Assembly: GCF_020731285.1 (NCBI RefSeq)
Contig: NZ_JAJFOW010000001.1
Location: 186,001 to 250,000, forward strand
Direction of reading: 5' to 3'
DNA from: Cohnella baijiui
Lineage (GTDB): Bacteria; Bacillota; Bacilli; Paenibacillales; Paenibacillaceae
DNA length: 64,000 bases
The position numbers and the translations under genes were made by a program. Positions 43,511 to 54,166 of this stretch are shown here, in pieces (position 1 is the first letter of the stretch; every line of letters starts with the position of its first letter). The notes below the pieces were generated by a model. It saw only the letters and a program-made list of their open reading frames with translations. It was not told the origin of the DNA and did not search any database.

Positions 43511-44563
43511 TCAGTCTGCGACCGTGATCCGGCCCGGTTCGTTCTCGGTGGCCTCTCCGATTTCATGCGCGTCCACGCCGGCTTCCCGCAGGTCGCGCAG
43601 CAGCGCATCCGCCTGCGCGGGGTCTACCGCGATCAGCAATCCGCCGGACGTCACCGCGTCGCACAGGATCAGCCGATCGGTCTCGTCCAGCAAAGGCGCA
43701 AAGTCGACGTCCGCCCGAACGTGGTTGTAGTTGTTCTTCGTGCCTCCGGGGACAAATCCCCGTTCGGCCAGCTCCCGGACCCGGGGCAGGATAGGCACGT
43801 CCTCGCGGCGAAGCCGGATGCCGACGCCGCTGCCCTTCGCCATCTCCAGCGCATGGCCGATAAGCCCGAAGCCCGTCACGTCCGTGCAGGCGTGCACGTC
43901 GTACGGCGCCATCGTCTCGGCTGCCCGCTTGTTCAGCGTGGCCATCACTTCCGTCGCCCGGCGGACTTCCTCCGGCGACAGCTCGTCCTTTTTGATGGAT
44001 GTCGTCAGGATGCCGATCCCGATCGGCTTGGTCAAGATGAGCCGGTCGCCCGGCTTCGCGCCGGCGTTCGTGCGGATCCGGTTCGGGTGGACGACGCCGG
44101 TGACGGCAAGGCCGAACTTTGGCTCCTTGTCGTCGATCGAGTGGCCGCCCACAAGCGTGACGCCCGCTTCCGCGACCTTGTCCGCCGCCCCCCGCAAGAT
44201 ATCGGCGAGGATCGACTTGTCGAGCGTAGAGATCGGGAACGCCACGATGTTCAGCACCGTCAGCGGCCTGCCGCCCATGGCGTAGATGTCGCTGATTGCG
44301 TTGGCGGCGGCGATCTGACCGAACGCGTACGGATCGTCGACGATCGGAGTGAAGAAGTCGACCGTCTGCACCATCGCGATCTCGTCGGTCAGCCGGTAGA
44401 CGCCCGCGTCGTCGCTTGTCTCCAGACCGACGAGCAGATCCGGATTCGGCGTGCCCGGCGGCAAGCTCCGGATCACCTGGGCCAAATCGGCCGGTCCGAT
44501 TTTGCAGCCGCAGCCGCCTTTGCTCGAGAGAGACGTTAATTTGACAGTTGGAGCAGTATCCAT
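43511..44563 (-). CDS. selD: Selenide, water dikinase (selenophosphate synthetase)
   Basis: A 350-residue SelD that makes selenophosphate from selenide and ATP. The glycine-rich active-site loop has Cys18 and Lys21 in KGGCGCKIGP; the position that is selenocysteine in some species is Cys here, so no recoding is needed. AIRS-type ATP-grasping domains follow (VQTVDFFTPIVDDPYAFG, and DVTGFGLIGHALEMAKGSG). GGGAGG lies before the ATG; the frame is open 21 codons further without a better site. Together with mnmH it gives selenouridine tRNA. No selA or selB is in the window, so selenocysteine use cannot be judged. Confidence 0.95.
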   Translation of the reverse strand: MDTAPTVKLTSLSSKGGCGCKIGPADLAQVIRSLPPGTPNPDLLVGLETSDDAGVYRLTDEIAMVQTVDFFTPIVDDPYAFGQIAAANAISDIYAMGGRPLTVLNIVAFPISTLDKSILADILRGAADKVAEAGVTLVGGHSIDDKEPKFGLAVTGVVHPNRIRTNAGAKPGDRLILTKPIGIGILTTSIKKDELSPEEVRRATEVMATLNKRAAETMAPYDVHACTDVTGFGLIGHALEMAKGSGVGIRLRREDVPILPRVRELAERGFVPGGTKNNYNHVRADVDFAPLLDETDRLILCDAVTSGGLLIAVDPAQADALLRDLREAGVDAHEIGEATENEPGRITVAD

Positions 44564-44649
44564 CGCTTTTTCTTCCTCCCTGGTATGAACCTTATACTTG
44601 AATCGTACACGATTCCGCAAACGCAAAGCAAACGCCGGCCCCGGGACGC

Positions 44650-44688
44650 AGCGAGGGAGCAGGCCGGTCTGCCGGCTGCTCCCTCGCT
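44650..44688 (-). terminator. Large hairpin after the VanX-like gene
   Basis: AGCGAGGGAGCA pairs perfectly with TGCTCCCTCGCT, with an inner GCCGG/CCGGC stem and one bulged G. It is very stable but lacks a T tract on either strand. It lies between the VanX-like stop and the selD start. Confidence 0.55.
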
Positions 44689-44718
44689 CTGATTCCTGCT
44701 GTCGCCTGCTTTCGCCCG

Positions 44719-45480
44719 CTAGGCGACGTTAAAGTCGAAATAGTGTTTTGGATACGGCTCCTTGGCAAGCGTATAATGCCACCATTCCTTGCTGTACGCC
44801 GTAAAGCCCCGCTTCTCCATCGCTTTCTTCAAGAGCTGGCGGTTCGCCGCCTGCGCCTTGGTCAGCCCCTTGGCGCCGTGGCCGGACTCAGGCCCCAGAA
44901 AGTCCACGATGCCGCCCATATCGAGCTCCTCGCCGGTCTTGACAGAAACGAGTGTCAAATCGACAGTGCTTCCGCGGGAATGTCCCGACTTGGAAGCCAG
45001 GTAGCCTTGCTTGAACAAATCCTTTTTGTTTACGTTCGGGTAATAGCGTTCCTTCATCTTCGTATCCTGAGGGTCCTTGGCCCAACGAATGAAATCGTCG
45101 ACTGCTTTTTGCGGTCGGTAGGCATCGTAAATTTTGAGGGCGTAGCCTTGGCGGGCCAGGTCCTCGTTCACCCGTTTCAGCGCCTGGGCAGCCTCCGCCG
45201 TCAAGATCGCCACCGGGGCTTCGTAGCCGTCGATGCTTCTCCCGACGAAATTGGTGTCGCTGTAATAGCCAATATGAATGCGAATGTCCGGCGCGACTTC
45301 GTCCACGTAGACGAAACCTTTCGGAAGCTTGTGCGCTTTGGCGACCTCCGGAACGGCATCGGCTGCCTCCTGCTTCGGAGGCGTCGGGTTCGCTTTGGAA
45401 GCAGCGGCCCTATCGGCGAATGCGCCCGAATGCCCTTCCCCCAGCAAGGCGATCAACAGGAGTGCGATCAGAAGTCTCAT
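44719..45480 (-). CDS. VanX/DdpX-type D-Ala-D-Ala dipeptidase (peptidase M15D), secreted
   Basis: A 253-residue zinc dipeptidase. Zinc ligands are His167 and Asp174 in [10 protein letters not shown] and His235 in EWWH; the catalytic Glu is 232 and Arg122 lies in the YRPQKA motif that binds substrate. Unlike the VanX of resistance operons, which is cytoplasmic, this one has an N-terminal signal-like hydrophobic segment (residues 3-14) and so probably acts on wall-derived D-Ala-D-Ala outside the membrane, perhaps in recycling. No vanH or vanA is present, so resistance is not implied. GGAGGAG precedes the ATG. Confidence 0.88.
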   Translation of the reverse strand: MRLLIALLLIALLGEGHSGAFADRAAASKANPTPPKQEAADAVPEVAKAHKLPKGFVYVDEVAPDIRIHIGYYSDTNFVGRSIDGYEAPVAILTAEAAQALKRVNEDLARQGYALKIYDAYRPQKAVDDFIRWAKDPQDTKMKERYYPNVNKKDLFKQGYLASKSGHSRGSTVDLTLVSVKTGEELDMGGIVDFLGPESGHGAKGLTKAQAANRQLLKKAMEKRGFTAYSKEWWHYTLAKEPYPKHYFDFNVA

Positions 45481-45688
45481 AAACAGGTTCTCCTCCGGCG
45501 TTACGGGGTTCGACGCGAATCTCGCTATCTCTTTGCATCATCGCATAGATTCGCCGATCCGCGCAACACCGCCGGGCTCCGTCTTCGTCCACTTACACCC
45601 TTTCCTTCCGCTCCGTTCGCTTTTCAACCTTCCTCCTGCTCAGGTCTCCGTTCGCTTTCTTTCACTTCCGCTCAGGTCAGCATACCAG

Positions 45689-46957
45689 CTAGATTTTTCG
45701 ATGGTCGCTGGCCATGATGTTTTTCACTTTTGTCGCCCATGTACCGCTGGCCGGACAATATTTTTTCGCGACCTTTTCGATCGTCGTGTAACCTTTGCCC
45801 ACGTAGTTTTTAGCGAGAAGCTGTCCGAATTTGCGGATGCTGTCCTCCTTGGAGGAGAAGCTGAACGCTTTGACGTTTTCGCTGCCCGTCACGGCGTTGA
45901 GTCCGAACAGGTTGTTTTTCGTCTTGGCCAGCTTGCTTTTCCCGTTTCCGCTCTCCAGCTTCATGACAGCAATCGTAAAATAGGCGTTGATGCCGTACTC
46001 CTCTTCGATTTCCAGGATGGCGTCCTCCAGGCCGATATTCGCGAGCGCGGTGCCCTTCAGAATCGTGGCGATATGTTCGGCGGTCAGCCCGGAATCGGAC
46101 TTGACGGCGGACGTCGGCTTGTTCGGCTGACCCAACGGCTGGGGTTTCGGCGCCGGTTTGCCGGGAACGGTCTTCGTCCCCCCGGTCTTCGCGGACGCGT
46201 CCGCGCCACCGGTTCCGACCTTGAGCTTGGGCTGCGGAGGCTCGTCGGACTTCGGATCCTTGTCTGTGGACTTCGGATCATTGACCGTGGCTTTCGGTTC
46301 ATTGACCGCGGCTTTTGAATCTTTCGCCGTCGCCGGAGAGCTTGCATCAGCCGCCGAAACGAGTTTGGCGTACCCGCCGTGAACGTAACCTTCTCCGCGC
46401 AGTCGAAGCCAGCCTTCATCGGATTTGCCGACGACCTCGAGGAGCGTGCCACGGGAAACGACGTCGAGAATTTTGGACTTGGCGTATGGATTCGCGCGCA
46501 CGTTCAAAAAGTACGCGGTCACTTCGTACGTATCGTATGTAGGGAGAATAGCCGGACTCGGCGCGGGCGAGGGTACGGGCGAGGATGTGGTACCGTCCAG
46601 ATCATCGGAGGCATGCGCGCCTTCCGTGCCGGGCGCGGGCTGCTGCGGCGCGGGAAGGGTGTCGGCCGGCGCCGAATCGTTCGGGGACGATACGGAAGCG
46701 TCGGGGAAAGCGGCAGGCTCGGTCGGCTCGGTCGCGTCGGACGGCGACGCGGCCCAGTTCGGCGCCGGAGCGGAGGGCGTTTGCCCGTTGGCAGCTGCAA
46801 GCGTCGGGACTGCCACTACGGGAACGGCGGATACGGCTTCGGCCGCGAAGGTCCGTTCGGTAACGATATTAGAAGGTTGAACATTCATGCCCAAAGTCAG
46901 GAGCAGGGTCGCGCACAGCATGCACACGAACCAATAATGTTTCACGAATCTACGCAT
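45689..46957 (-). CDS. Secreted SH3b plus glucosaminidase (peptidoglycan hydrolase)
   Basis: A 422-residue protein with signal peptide, a Pro/Ala/Ser-rich linker, a bacterial SH3 domain (about residues 142-200, YFLNVRANPYAKSKILDVVS), a second Lys/Pro/Thr linker with short repeats (KAAVNEPKATVNDPKSTDKD), and a C-terminal N-acetylglucosaminidase domain (about 290-422) with catalytic Glu in AVMKLESGNGKSKL. It likely cleaves glycan strands during wall turnover. AGAGGTG precedes the ATG; the frame is open 28 codons earlier without a site. It has its own promoter and faces no partner gene. Confidence 0.88.
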   Translation of the reverse strand: MRRFVKHYWFVCMLCATLLLTLGMNVQPSNIVTERTFAAEAVSAVPVVAVPTLAAANGQTPSAPAPNWAASPSDATEPTEPAAFPDASVSSPNDSAPADTLPAPQQPAPGTEGAHASDDLDGTTSSPVPSPAPSPAILPTYDTYEVTAYFLNVRANPYAKSKILDVVSRGTLLEVVGKSDEGWLRLRGEGYVHGGYAKLVSAADASSPATAKDSKAAVNEPKATVNDPKSTDKDPKSDEPPQPKLKVGTGGADASAKTGGTKTVPGKPAPKPQPLGQPNKPTSAVKSDSGLTAEHIATILKGTALANIGLEDAILEIEEEYGINAYFTIAVMKLESGNGKSKLAKTKNNLFGLNAVTGSENVKAFSFSSKEDSIRKFGQLLAKNYVGKGYTTIEKVAKKYCPASGTWATKVKNIMASDHRKI

Positions 46958-47016
46958 GACTACACCTCTTTCTGTTGATGGGGGGTGGAGGATGCTCGAT
47001 TGATAATGGTTAGATT

Positions 47017-47045
47017 GTACATATGCGTCTCTGAAAAGCATGTCA
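47017..47045 (-). promoter_or_regulatory. Promoter of the glucosaminidase gene
   Basis: A perfect TTGACA, 17 bases, then TATGTA (3 of 6) on the minus strand, about 60 bases before the start codon. A TACAAT four bases further on is an alternative -10. Confidence 0.6.
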
Positions 47046-47404
47046 AACGATATGCGAAAATCGCATGTTTTATTGTCGTATCGGCCTAGATGAGAAAATG
47101 TTCATGGACCTAAAAAAACCGCTTTCAACGCAGTTCTTCAAATGGCCTCCCCGAATGACAATCGGCTGTCGTCTTCTGGGGATTGGCGTGCCGTCCGTCG
47201 GCTAGCCCGATTGCGATCTCCGGCCATCACACATTCTCCTCCCATCCGATCGAAAACAACTCATTTCGCCTACGTTTGAACGATATCCCTCTCGTTCAGG
47301 ATGCCATCGGAATAAGCACGATTTTTACTCGTGTCCTCCGCTTTAACAGGGCAATGGAATCATCAGAAGTAGGGGCATCGTCACACCCACTTTTGCAGTA
47401 CTCG

Positions 47405-47761
47405 CACGTTATCCCCTTCGCTCAGTTTGAATTCCCCCCATACCAGCACTCGCACGTTATCCCCTTCGCTCAGGATGAAACTCTCCAATAAAAGCCCTCG
47501 CACGTTATCCCCTTCGCTCAGGATGAACTCTCCCAATAAAGGCCCTCACACGTTATCCCCTTCGCTCAGGTTGAACTCCTCCAATACCGGCACTCGCACG
47601 ACATCCCTTTCGCTCAGGATGAACTCTCCAATAAATGCCCTCGCACGATATCCCCTTCGCTCAGGTTGAATTCCCCCCATACCAGCACTCGCACGATATC
47701 CCCTTCGCTCAGGTTGAACTCCTCCAATACCTGCACTCGCACGACATCCCTTTCGCTCAGG
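47405..47761 (+). repeat. Eight-copy 48-bp tandem repeat array
   Basis: The core CACGTTATCCCCTTCGCTCA or a close variant begins at 47405, 47453, 47501, 47549, 47597, 47644, 47692 and 47740: period 48 with one step of 47. Between cores are only a few linker types (TTGAATTCCCCCCATACCAG, TGAACTCTCCAATAAA, TTGAACTCCTCCAATACC), repeated along the array. A diverged copy lies at 47281-47303. The one-base step breaks the reading frame, so coding is unlikely. There is no gene between 46958 and 48449. Confidence 0.9.
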
Positions 47762-47902
47762 GGAAATTCATCCGAGAGAGAACTGCGCTAAACTTGGGAA
47801 GCAACATTTTCGAAACATTCAATAATGCCTCTGCACTTTGAACAATGGGATAAAGAGCAAAGATCTCCAGTTCGATACGCGAAAAACCGTTATGGATTGT
47901 TT

Positions 47903-48336
47903 CTGAGCGAAGGGGATATCGTCGTAAAGGCGTGGAAATAGCTTTTTGGCTAGTAACGACGGCGGCGCAAATTATGAGGCAGGATACATGAGCGAAGGGG
48001 ATATCGTCGCAAAGGCGGAAACGGGACATCTCGGGTGGATTACATTCTTGCGGGTAGCTACCTGTGTGAAGGGGATATCGTCGTAAAGCAGCTGATATGG
48101 CAAGGTGGCGTGCACCGTACCCCTTGTCAGGCTCAACCTGAGCGAACGGGATAACGTCATAATGGTGTGGAAAAGACATATTGGCGGGTAACGTCGGCGG
48201 TGCAGACTATGAGGCTTGATTCCTGAGCGAACGGGATAACGTCGTAAAGGCGTGGAAATGACATATCGGCGGGAAACGTCGGGTGGCGCAGACTATAAGG
48301 CAGGATACCTGAGTGAAGGGGATATCGTCAGAAAGG
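47903..48336 (-). repeat. Six-copy inverted array of the same core at 73-86-bp spacing
   Basis: The reverse complement core CTGAGCGAAGGGGATATCGT or a variant begins at 47903, 47989, 48062, 48138, 48223 and 48309, followed in most copies by GTGGAAA and GGCAGGATA-type linkers. It shares the core with the 48-bp array but in opposite orientation and with a different, longer linker, so the two arrays face each other across about 140 bases. Variation inside the core (GATATCG/GATAACG) is scattered. Confidence 0.88.
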
Positions 48337-48367
48337 AGATGTGGACAGCGCGAGCTTGATCGATTCC

Positions 48368-48411
48368 GCAAAAAGAGGACCTTGTCGCAGGGAACGACAG
48401 AATCCTCTTTT
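48368..48411 (-). terminator. Terminator of the two-kinase operon
   Basis: AAAAGAGGA pairs with TCCTCTTTT around an inner TGTCG/CGACA stem, 39 bases past the stop; the minus strand continues TTTTTG. Confidence 0.8.
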
Positions 48412-48449
48412 CGCAGATAGAAAAGGTGCTATGAGGGTAATGCGGCCGT

Positions 48450-51400
48450 TTACCGGTCTAACCAAGCCCGCATCATGGCCAGCAACTGCGCGCTGTTTAC
48501 CGGCTTTGTGATGTAGTCGGACGCCCCGGCTTCGAGGCAAAGCTCGCGATCGCCGCTCATCGCCTTGGCGGTGAGTGCGATGATCGGCAGATCCTTGTAC
48601 TCCGGACGTTCCCGAATGGCGCGAGTCGTCTCGTAGCCGTCCATGACCGGCATCATGATGTCCATCAGCACGATGTCCACGTCTGGCGTGTCTTGGAGGA
48701 GCGCGATCGCGTCCTCGCCGTTTTCCGCCGGAATGACCTTCATGTGATGCCGCTCCAATATCGTCGTCAGCGCGAAAATGTTGCGGATGTCATCGTCGAC
48801 AACGAGCACCTTCTTGTAAGCGATCATCTCGTCGGACAAATGCGCCTTCACGAGCGTCTCTCTGGCGTCCTTGGGCAGACTGTCCGTCTTTAAGTGGAGG
48901 AACAGAGCGGTTTCGTCCATGATTTGGACGGATGTCTTCGCTTCCTTGATGACAGCCGAACGCATGAGCTCGTCGAAGTCGGCTTCCTCTTCGGGCGCGA
49001 GCTTTTTGCTGCGATGGATGACGATCGGCAAATATTTGTTTTTCGCATTTTTCATGACTTCACGGACGAACTTGGCGCCGTTCATGTCCGGCAGATCGTT
49101 GTCCAACAGTACGCAGTCGTAGGTCTTGGCGTTCAGCTGATTGAGCGCCTTGCGCCCTGTATCGACGGCGACGATGTTCAGATCCTTGCTCTCGAGCAAG
49201 GAAACGAACGCCTTCCGCCGCCCCTCGTCCCGGGCGACGACGAGCAGCTGCGGCTCCGTTCGGTCGGCGAAGCGATTCAGTTTCTCCAGCGCGTTCTCCA
49301 GCTCTTCGTACGTCACGGGTTTGCTGAAGTAGTCGTACGCCCCTTTCTGCAGGAGCCGCATGTCATTTTCTTCAACCGTGATGACGCATACCGGAATGTG
49401 GCGGACGTTGATATCGTTCTTCAGGTGCTCGAGCACGAGCCAGCCGTCGGCGTCCCGCAGATGGAGATCGAGCGTGATGGCGGCCGGCTTGTACTTTTGC
49501 GCCAGCTCGAGCGCGTTCAGTCCGCGCGTCGTGACGACCGCCTTGATCCCTTTGCGCCGCAAGACATCGAGCATGATCTCGTTGAATTTCATGTCGTCCT
49601 CGATAAGAAGGAAGACGCGGTCGCCGGGCTGGATATCGTCACGATCGTCGCGAAGTTCCGTCTCCTCGCTCACCGGGAAGCCGCGCACCCGCTTCGGCGG
49701 CGTCACGTCGATCACTTCGGGCTGATGCCGCGGCTTCGGTTCGGAATCGAACAGCTCCGCTTCCGCCGGCAAATACAGGTTGAACACGCTGCCGCTGCCA
49801 GCCTCGCTGTACAGGGTGATCTCGCCGCCCAGCATCTCTGCGATCTCCCGGGAAATCGCGAGCCCGAGGCCGGTTCCGCCGTATTCGCGGTTCGTGCTGC
49901 CGTCGGCCTGCTGGAACGCCTCGAAGATGATCTGCTGCTTGTCCGCCGGGATGCCGATGCCGGTATCGCTCACCGAGAAGCACAGCACGACCTGCGCTTC
50001 ATTCAGCGTCTCCTTGTCCTCGCTCCAGCCATTACTCGCCCTGCGGATCAGCAGCATGATCTGTCCGCGTTCGGTGAACTTGAAGGCGTTGGAAAGCAGA
50101 TTTTTCAGGATCTGCTGAAGCCGCTTCGGATCCGTCACGATGACGCCGGGCACGTCCGGCTCCACTTTGATCCGATACTCCAGCTTGCTGTCGTCGACCA
50201 TATGCCGGAACGAACGGTCCAGCGCGTCCGCCAGCTCCGGCACGGACACCTCGCTGTACTCCGGAGAGATCGTCCCCGACTCGATCTTGGACAGATCGAG
50301 AATATCGTTGATCAGGTTCAACAGCTCGTACCCGGAATCCTGGATCGTCATGGCGAACTTCACCTGCGCATCCGTCAGATTGGCCTCCGGATTTTCCGCG
50401 AGCTGCTCGGCGAGCAACAGCAGCGAGTTCAGCGGCGTTCGCAGCTCGTGGGACATGTTGGCCAAAAATTCGGATTTATAGCGGGACGTTTGCGCGAGCT
50501 GCTCCGCCTTCTCTTCGAGGAAGCGTTTGGCGATTTCAACCTCGTTGTTTTTGCTTTCGACTTCGGCTTTCTGCAGCACGAGAAGCTTCGCTTTTTCCTC
50601 CAGCTCGTCGTTCGTATTTTGCAGCTCGAGCTGTTGCTTCTGCAGCTCTTCCGTCAGCGACTGCGACTGGATGAGCAGTTCCTCCGTCCGCTGGTTCGCC
50701 TGCATCGTATTGATGACGATCCCGATCGACTCGGTGAGTTGATCCAAGAAAGCGATATCGATCTCGCTGAACGCGCGGAAAGAGGCGAGCTCCATAATCG
50801 CCAGCACCTGATCTTCGAAGATGATCGGCAAGAGGACGATATTAAACGGCGTCGATTCGCCGAGCGCCGACGAAATGACGACGTAGTCGCCCGGCACGTT
50901 GGTGAGCAGAATGCGCTGCTTCTCGATGAGGCACTGCCCGACGAGGCCTTGACCCGCCCGGAACTCGTTCGACAGATGCTTGCGGTTCTGGTAGGCGTAG
51001 CTTGCGAACAGCTTCAGCACGTGCTCTCCATTGATCGGCTCGTTGATGTAGAAAACGCCGTGCTGCATGGAGACGAGCGGCGCCAGCTCCGAGAGGATCA
51101 TGCGGCAGACCGCGTACAGGTCCCTCTGGCCCTGGAGCAGCCGGGAGAACTTGGCGAGGTTCGTCTTCAGCCAGTCCTGTTCCGTATTGATCCGCGTCGT
51201 CTCCTTCAAATTCCGGATCATTTCATTAATATTGTCTTTGAGCGAAGCGACCTCTCCCGCCGCGGCCACGTCGATCGTCCGCGAGAGGTCTCCATTCGTC
51301 ACGGCGGTCGCGACGTTGGTGATTGCGCGAACCTGGGTCGTGAGCGTGCTCGCCATGTAATTGACATTGTCGGTCAGGTCGCGCCATGTGCCCGCAGCGC

Positions 51401-54155
51401 CTGGAACGTTCGCCTGTCCGCCAAGCTTCCCTTCGGCGCCGACTTCCCGGGCAACCGTTGTAACTTGATCGGCAAACGTCGCGAGCGTTTCGATCATGTT
51501 GTTGATCGTGTCCGTCAGCTCGGCAATTTCGCCCTTGGCGTCGACCGTCAGCTTTTGCTTCAGGTTCCCGTTCGCGACCGCCGTCACGACCTTCGCGATG
51601 CCGCGCACCTGGTCGGTCAGGTTGGTCGCCATAATATTGACGTTGTCCGTGAGATCCTTCCAGATACCGCCGACTCCCCGCACCTGGGCTTGTCCGCCAA
51701 GCTTGCCGTCCGTGCCGACCTCCCGCGCCACGCGCGTGACCTCGGAGGCGAACGAGTTCAACTGATCGACCATCGTATTGATCGTATTTTTCAGCTCGAA
51801 CAGCTCGCCCTTCACGTCGACGGTGATTTTTTTGGACAGGTCGCCGTTCGCGACCGCCGTCGTCACGCCGGCGATATTGCGCATCTGGATGGTCAGGTTG
51901 CTCGCCATGTAGTTGACCGTATCCGTCAGATCCTTCCAGGTGCCGGAAACGTCCTTCACTTCGGCCTGGGCGCCGAGCTTGCCCTCGGTGCCGACCTCCC
52001 GCGCCACGCGCGTCACCTCGGCCGCAAAGTTGCCAAGCTGGTCCACCATCGTGTTCATCGTGTTTTTCAGCTCGAGCATCTCGCCCTTGACGTCGACCGT
52101 GATCTTCTTGGACAGGTCGCCCTTCGCCACCGCCGTCGTCACGTCCGCGATGTTGCGTACCTGGTCGGTCAAATTGCGGGCCATGTTGTTGACGCTCTCG
52201 GTCAAATCCTTCCACGTACCGCCGACGCCTTTGACCTGCGCCTGGCCGCCGAGCTTGCCGTCCGTGCCGACCTCCCGCGCGACGCGCGTCACCTCCGAAG
52301 AGAACATCGACAGCTGATCGACCATCGTATTGATCGTATTCTTCAGCTCCAGAATTTCACCTTGGACGTCCGCGGTAATCTTCTTCGACAGGTCGCCGTT
52401 CGCGACCGCCGTCGTAACAACCGCGATGTTGCGCACCTGATTGGTCAAGTTGCTCGCCATGTAGTTGACGCTTTCGGTCAAATCGCGCCACGTGCCTGCG
52501 ACCCCTTTGACCTGCGCCTGGCCGCCCAGGATGCCCTCGGTGCCGACCTCGCGCGCGACGCGGGTCACCTCGGACGCGAAGGTGGACAGCTGCTCCACCA
52601 TCGTGTTGATCGTGTTTTTCAGCTCGAGAATTTCACCCGTCGCGTTGACGGTGATCTGCTTGGACAAATCCCCTTTTGCGACGGCGGTCGTCACTTCGGC
52701 GATGTTGCGCACCTGATCGGTAAGCGTGCCGGCCATGAAATTGACGCTGTCGGTCAAGTCCTTCCACGTGCCGGACACGTCCTTGACGTCCGCTTGGCCC
52801 CCGAGGATGCCTTCCGTGGACACTTCGCGCGCGACGCGCGTCACCTCGGAGGCGAAGTTGCCGAGCTGGTCGACCATCGTATTGATCGTGCTCTTCAGCT
52901 CCAAAATTTCGCCCTTGGCGTCGACCGCGATCTTCTTGGAAAGATCCCCCTTCGCCACCGCCGTCGTCACTTCCGCGATGTTGCGCACCTGGTTGGTCAG
53001 GTTGCTCGCCATGTAGTTGACGCTTTCGGTCAAATCGCGCCACGTGCCGGCGACGCCGCTGACCTCGGCCTGACCGCCGAGGATGCCTTCCGTGCCCACC
53101 TCGCGCGCCATCCGCGTCACTTCGGACGCGAACATGGAGAGCTGATCCACCATCGTGTTAATCGTGATTTTCAGCTCGAGGATCTCGCCTTGCACATCGG
53201 CGGTAATTTTCTTCGACAGGTCGCCGTTGGCGACCGCGGTCGTTACGACGGCGATGTTGCGCACCTGGTTGGTCAAGTTGCCCGCCATATAGTTGACGCT
53301 TTCGGTCAAATCGCGCCACGTACCGGAGACCCCCTTGACGTCCGCTTGCCCGCCCAGCTTGCCTTCGGTGCCGACTTCGCGCGCGACGCGCGTCACTTCC
53401 GCCGAGAACATCGACAGCTGATCCACCATCGTGTTGATCGTGTTTTTCAGCTCCAGAATCTCGCCTTTGGCGTTGACGGTGATTTGTTTGGACAAGTCGC
53501 CGTTGGCGACCGCCGTCGTGACGGCCGCGATGTTGCGTACCTGATCGGTCAGGTTGTTCGCCATGTTGTTAACGCTGTCGGTCAAGTCCTTCCACGTGCC
53601 GGACACGCCGCGCACGTCCGCCTGTCCGCCGAGGATGCCCTCCGTACCGACCTCGCGGGCGACGCGCGTCACCTCGGACGAGAACATCGACAACTGGTCG
53701 ACCATCATATTGATGTTGCTGGCCGTGCGCTGGAACTCGCCTGTCAGCGGCCGCCCTTCGAACTCGAGGTCGACCTTTTGGGACAAGTCGCCTTTGGCGA
53801 CCGCGTTGATGACCCTAACCATCTCGCTCGTCGGCTGGATCAGGTCGACGACCAGGCCGTTCAGCGATTCGACGACCGTCTCCCAGTCGCCGCCGCTGTT
53901 CTTGTGGACAAATCGGCGGGTATGCTTGCCCTCCTTCCCGACGACTCTGGCGACGGCCTGCGCCTCCTGCAGCAAGCTCTCCTGCATCTCGAGCACTTCG
54001 TTAAACGTATCGGCGACCTTGCCGGCCAGCCCCGTCAGGTGGTACGGCATCCTGTAGGAGAAGTCGCCTTTTTTGAACGCCATCAAGGCGTTCAGAATGT
54101 CCCCCGCTTCCAAGAGATCATCCCGGTGCGGTTCTTCGCGATTGCGCTCAGTCAT
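48450..54155 (-). CDS. Soluble multi-HAMP hybrid histidine kinase with three receiver domains (1901 aa)
   Basis: There is no signal or membrane helix. About ten HAMP-type units follow one another (first GD pair near residue 122, then every 92 residues from 219 to about 954), each with [41 protein letters not shown] and [16 protein letters not shown] domain follows (about 1015-1160), a coiled coil, HisKA with the phospho-His in [10 protein letters not shown], and HATPase_c ([25 protein letters not shown]). Then come three REC domains: the first with Asp in TLDLHL, the second in LLDNDLP, the last a clean CheY type ([11 protein letters not shown]). The layout resembles fungal Nik1 group III kinases and bacterial relatives. 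It is cotranscribed with the REC-kinase gene 11 bases upstream. The ribosome site is weak. Confidence 0.92.
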   Translation of the reverse strand: MTERNREEPHRDDLLEAGDILNALMAFKKGDFSYRMPYHLTGLAGKVADTFNEVLEMQESLLQEAQAVARVVGKEGKHTRRFVHKNSGGDWETVVESLNGLVVDLIQPTSEMVRVINAVAKGDLSQKVDLEFEGRPLTGEFQRTASNINMMVDQLSMFSSEVTRVAREVGTEGILGGQADVRGVSGTWKDLTDSVNNMANNLTDQVRNIAAVTTAVANGDLSKQITVNAKGEILELKNTINTMVDQLSMFSAEVTRVAREVGTEGKLGGQADVKGVSGTWRDLTESVNYMAGNLTNQVRNIAVVTTAVANGDLSKKITADVQGEILELKITINTMVDQLSMFASEVTRMAREVGTEGILGGQAEVSGVAGTWRDLTESVNYMASNLTNQVRNIAEVTTAVAKGDLSKKIAVDAKGEILELKSTINTMVDQLGNFASEVTRVAREVSTEGILGGQADVKDVSGTWKDLTDSVNFMAGTLTDQVRNIAEVTTAVAKGDLSKQITVNATGEILELKNTINTMVEQLSTFASEVTRVAREVGTEGILGGQAQVKGVAGTWRDLTESVNYMASNLTNQVRNIAVVTTAVANGDLSKKITADVQGEILELKNTINTMVDQLSMFSSEVTRVAREVGTDGKLGGQAQVKGVGGTWKDLTESVNNMARNLTDQVRNIADVTTAVAKGDLSKKITVDVKGEMLELKNTMNTMVDQLGNFAAEVTRVAREVGTEGKLGAQAEVKDVSGTWKDLTDTVNYMASNLTIQMRNIAGVTTAVANGDLSKKITVDVKGELFELKNTINTMVDQLNSFASEVTRVAREVGTDGKLGGQAQVRGVGGIWKDLTDNVNIMATNLTDQVRGIAKVVTAVANGNLKQKLTVDAKGEIAELTDTINNMIETLATFADQVTTVAREVGAEGKLGGQANVPGAAGTWRDLTDNVNYMASTLTTQVRAITNVATAVTNGDLSRTIDVAAAGEVASLKDNINEMIRNLKETTRINTEQDWLKTNLAKFSRLLQGQRDLYAVCRMILSELAPLVSMQHGVFYINEPINGEHVLKLFASYAYQNRKHLSNEFRAGQGLVGQCLIEKQRILLTNVPGDYVVISSALGESTPFNIVLLPIIFEDQVLAIMELASFRAFSEIDIAFLDQLTESIGIVINTMQANQRTEELLIQSQSLTEELQKQQLELQNTNDELEEKAKLLVLQKAEVESKNNEVEIAKRFLEEKAEQLAQTSRYKSEFLANMSHELRTPLNSLLLLAEQLAENPEANLTDAQVKFAMTIQDSGYELLNLINDILDLSKIESGTISPEYSEVSVPELADALDRSFRHMVDDSKLEYRIKVEPDVPGVIVTDPKRLQQILKNLLSNAFKFTERGQIMLLIRRASNGWSEDKETLNEAQVVLCFSVSDTGIGIPADKQQIIFEAFQQADGSTNREYGGTGLGLAISREIAEMLGGEITLYSEAGSGSVFNLYLPAEAELFDSEPKPRHQPEVIDVTPPKRVRGFPVSEETELRDDRDDIQPGDRVFLLIEDDMKFNEIMLDVLRRKGIKAVVTTRGLNALELAQKYKPAAITLDLHLRDADGWLVLEHLKNDINVRHIPVCVITVEENDMRLLQKGAYDYFSKPVTYEELENALEKLNRFADRTEPQLLVVARDEGRRKAFVSLLESKDLNIVAVDTGRKALNQLNAKTYDCVLLDNDLPDMNGAKFVREVMKNAKNKYLPIVIHRSKKLAPEEEADFDELMRSAVIKEAKTSVQIMDETALFLHLKTDSLPKDARETLVKAHLSDEMIAYKKVLVVDDDIRNIFALTTILERHHMKVIPAENGEDAIALLQDTPDVDIVLMDIMMPVMDGYETTRAIRERPEYKDLPIIALTAKAMSGDRELCLEAGASDYITKPVNSAQLLAMMRAWLDR
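51155..53801 (-). repeat. 276-bp coding tandem repeats (HAMP array)
   Basis: The HAMP region is repetitive at the DNA level: successive 276-base units differ at scattered positions and some 20-40 base blocks recur unchanged. Recombination between units could change their number without breaking the frame. Confidence 0.85.
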
Positions 54156-54166
54156 GGTCTCATCCC

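Noticed and set aside
43511..44563. Selenocysteine codon in selD
   Set aside because: The active-site loop reads GGCGCK with ordinary Cys codons and no in-frame TGA.
44719..45480. Vancomycin resistance gene
   Set aside because: The protein has an export signal and no vanH, vanA or vanS/R genes accompany it.
47427..47669. Open frame through the 48-bp repeats giving 16-residue repeats
   Set aside because: A 47-bp step breaks the frame, there is no ribosome site, and the product is a pure translation of the repeat.
47405..48336. CRISPR array
   Set aside because: The segments between cores are themselves repeated, the period is 48 bp with a ~21-bp core, and no cas gene is near.
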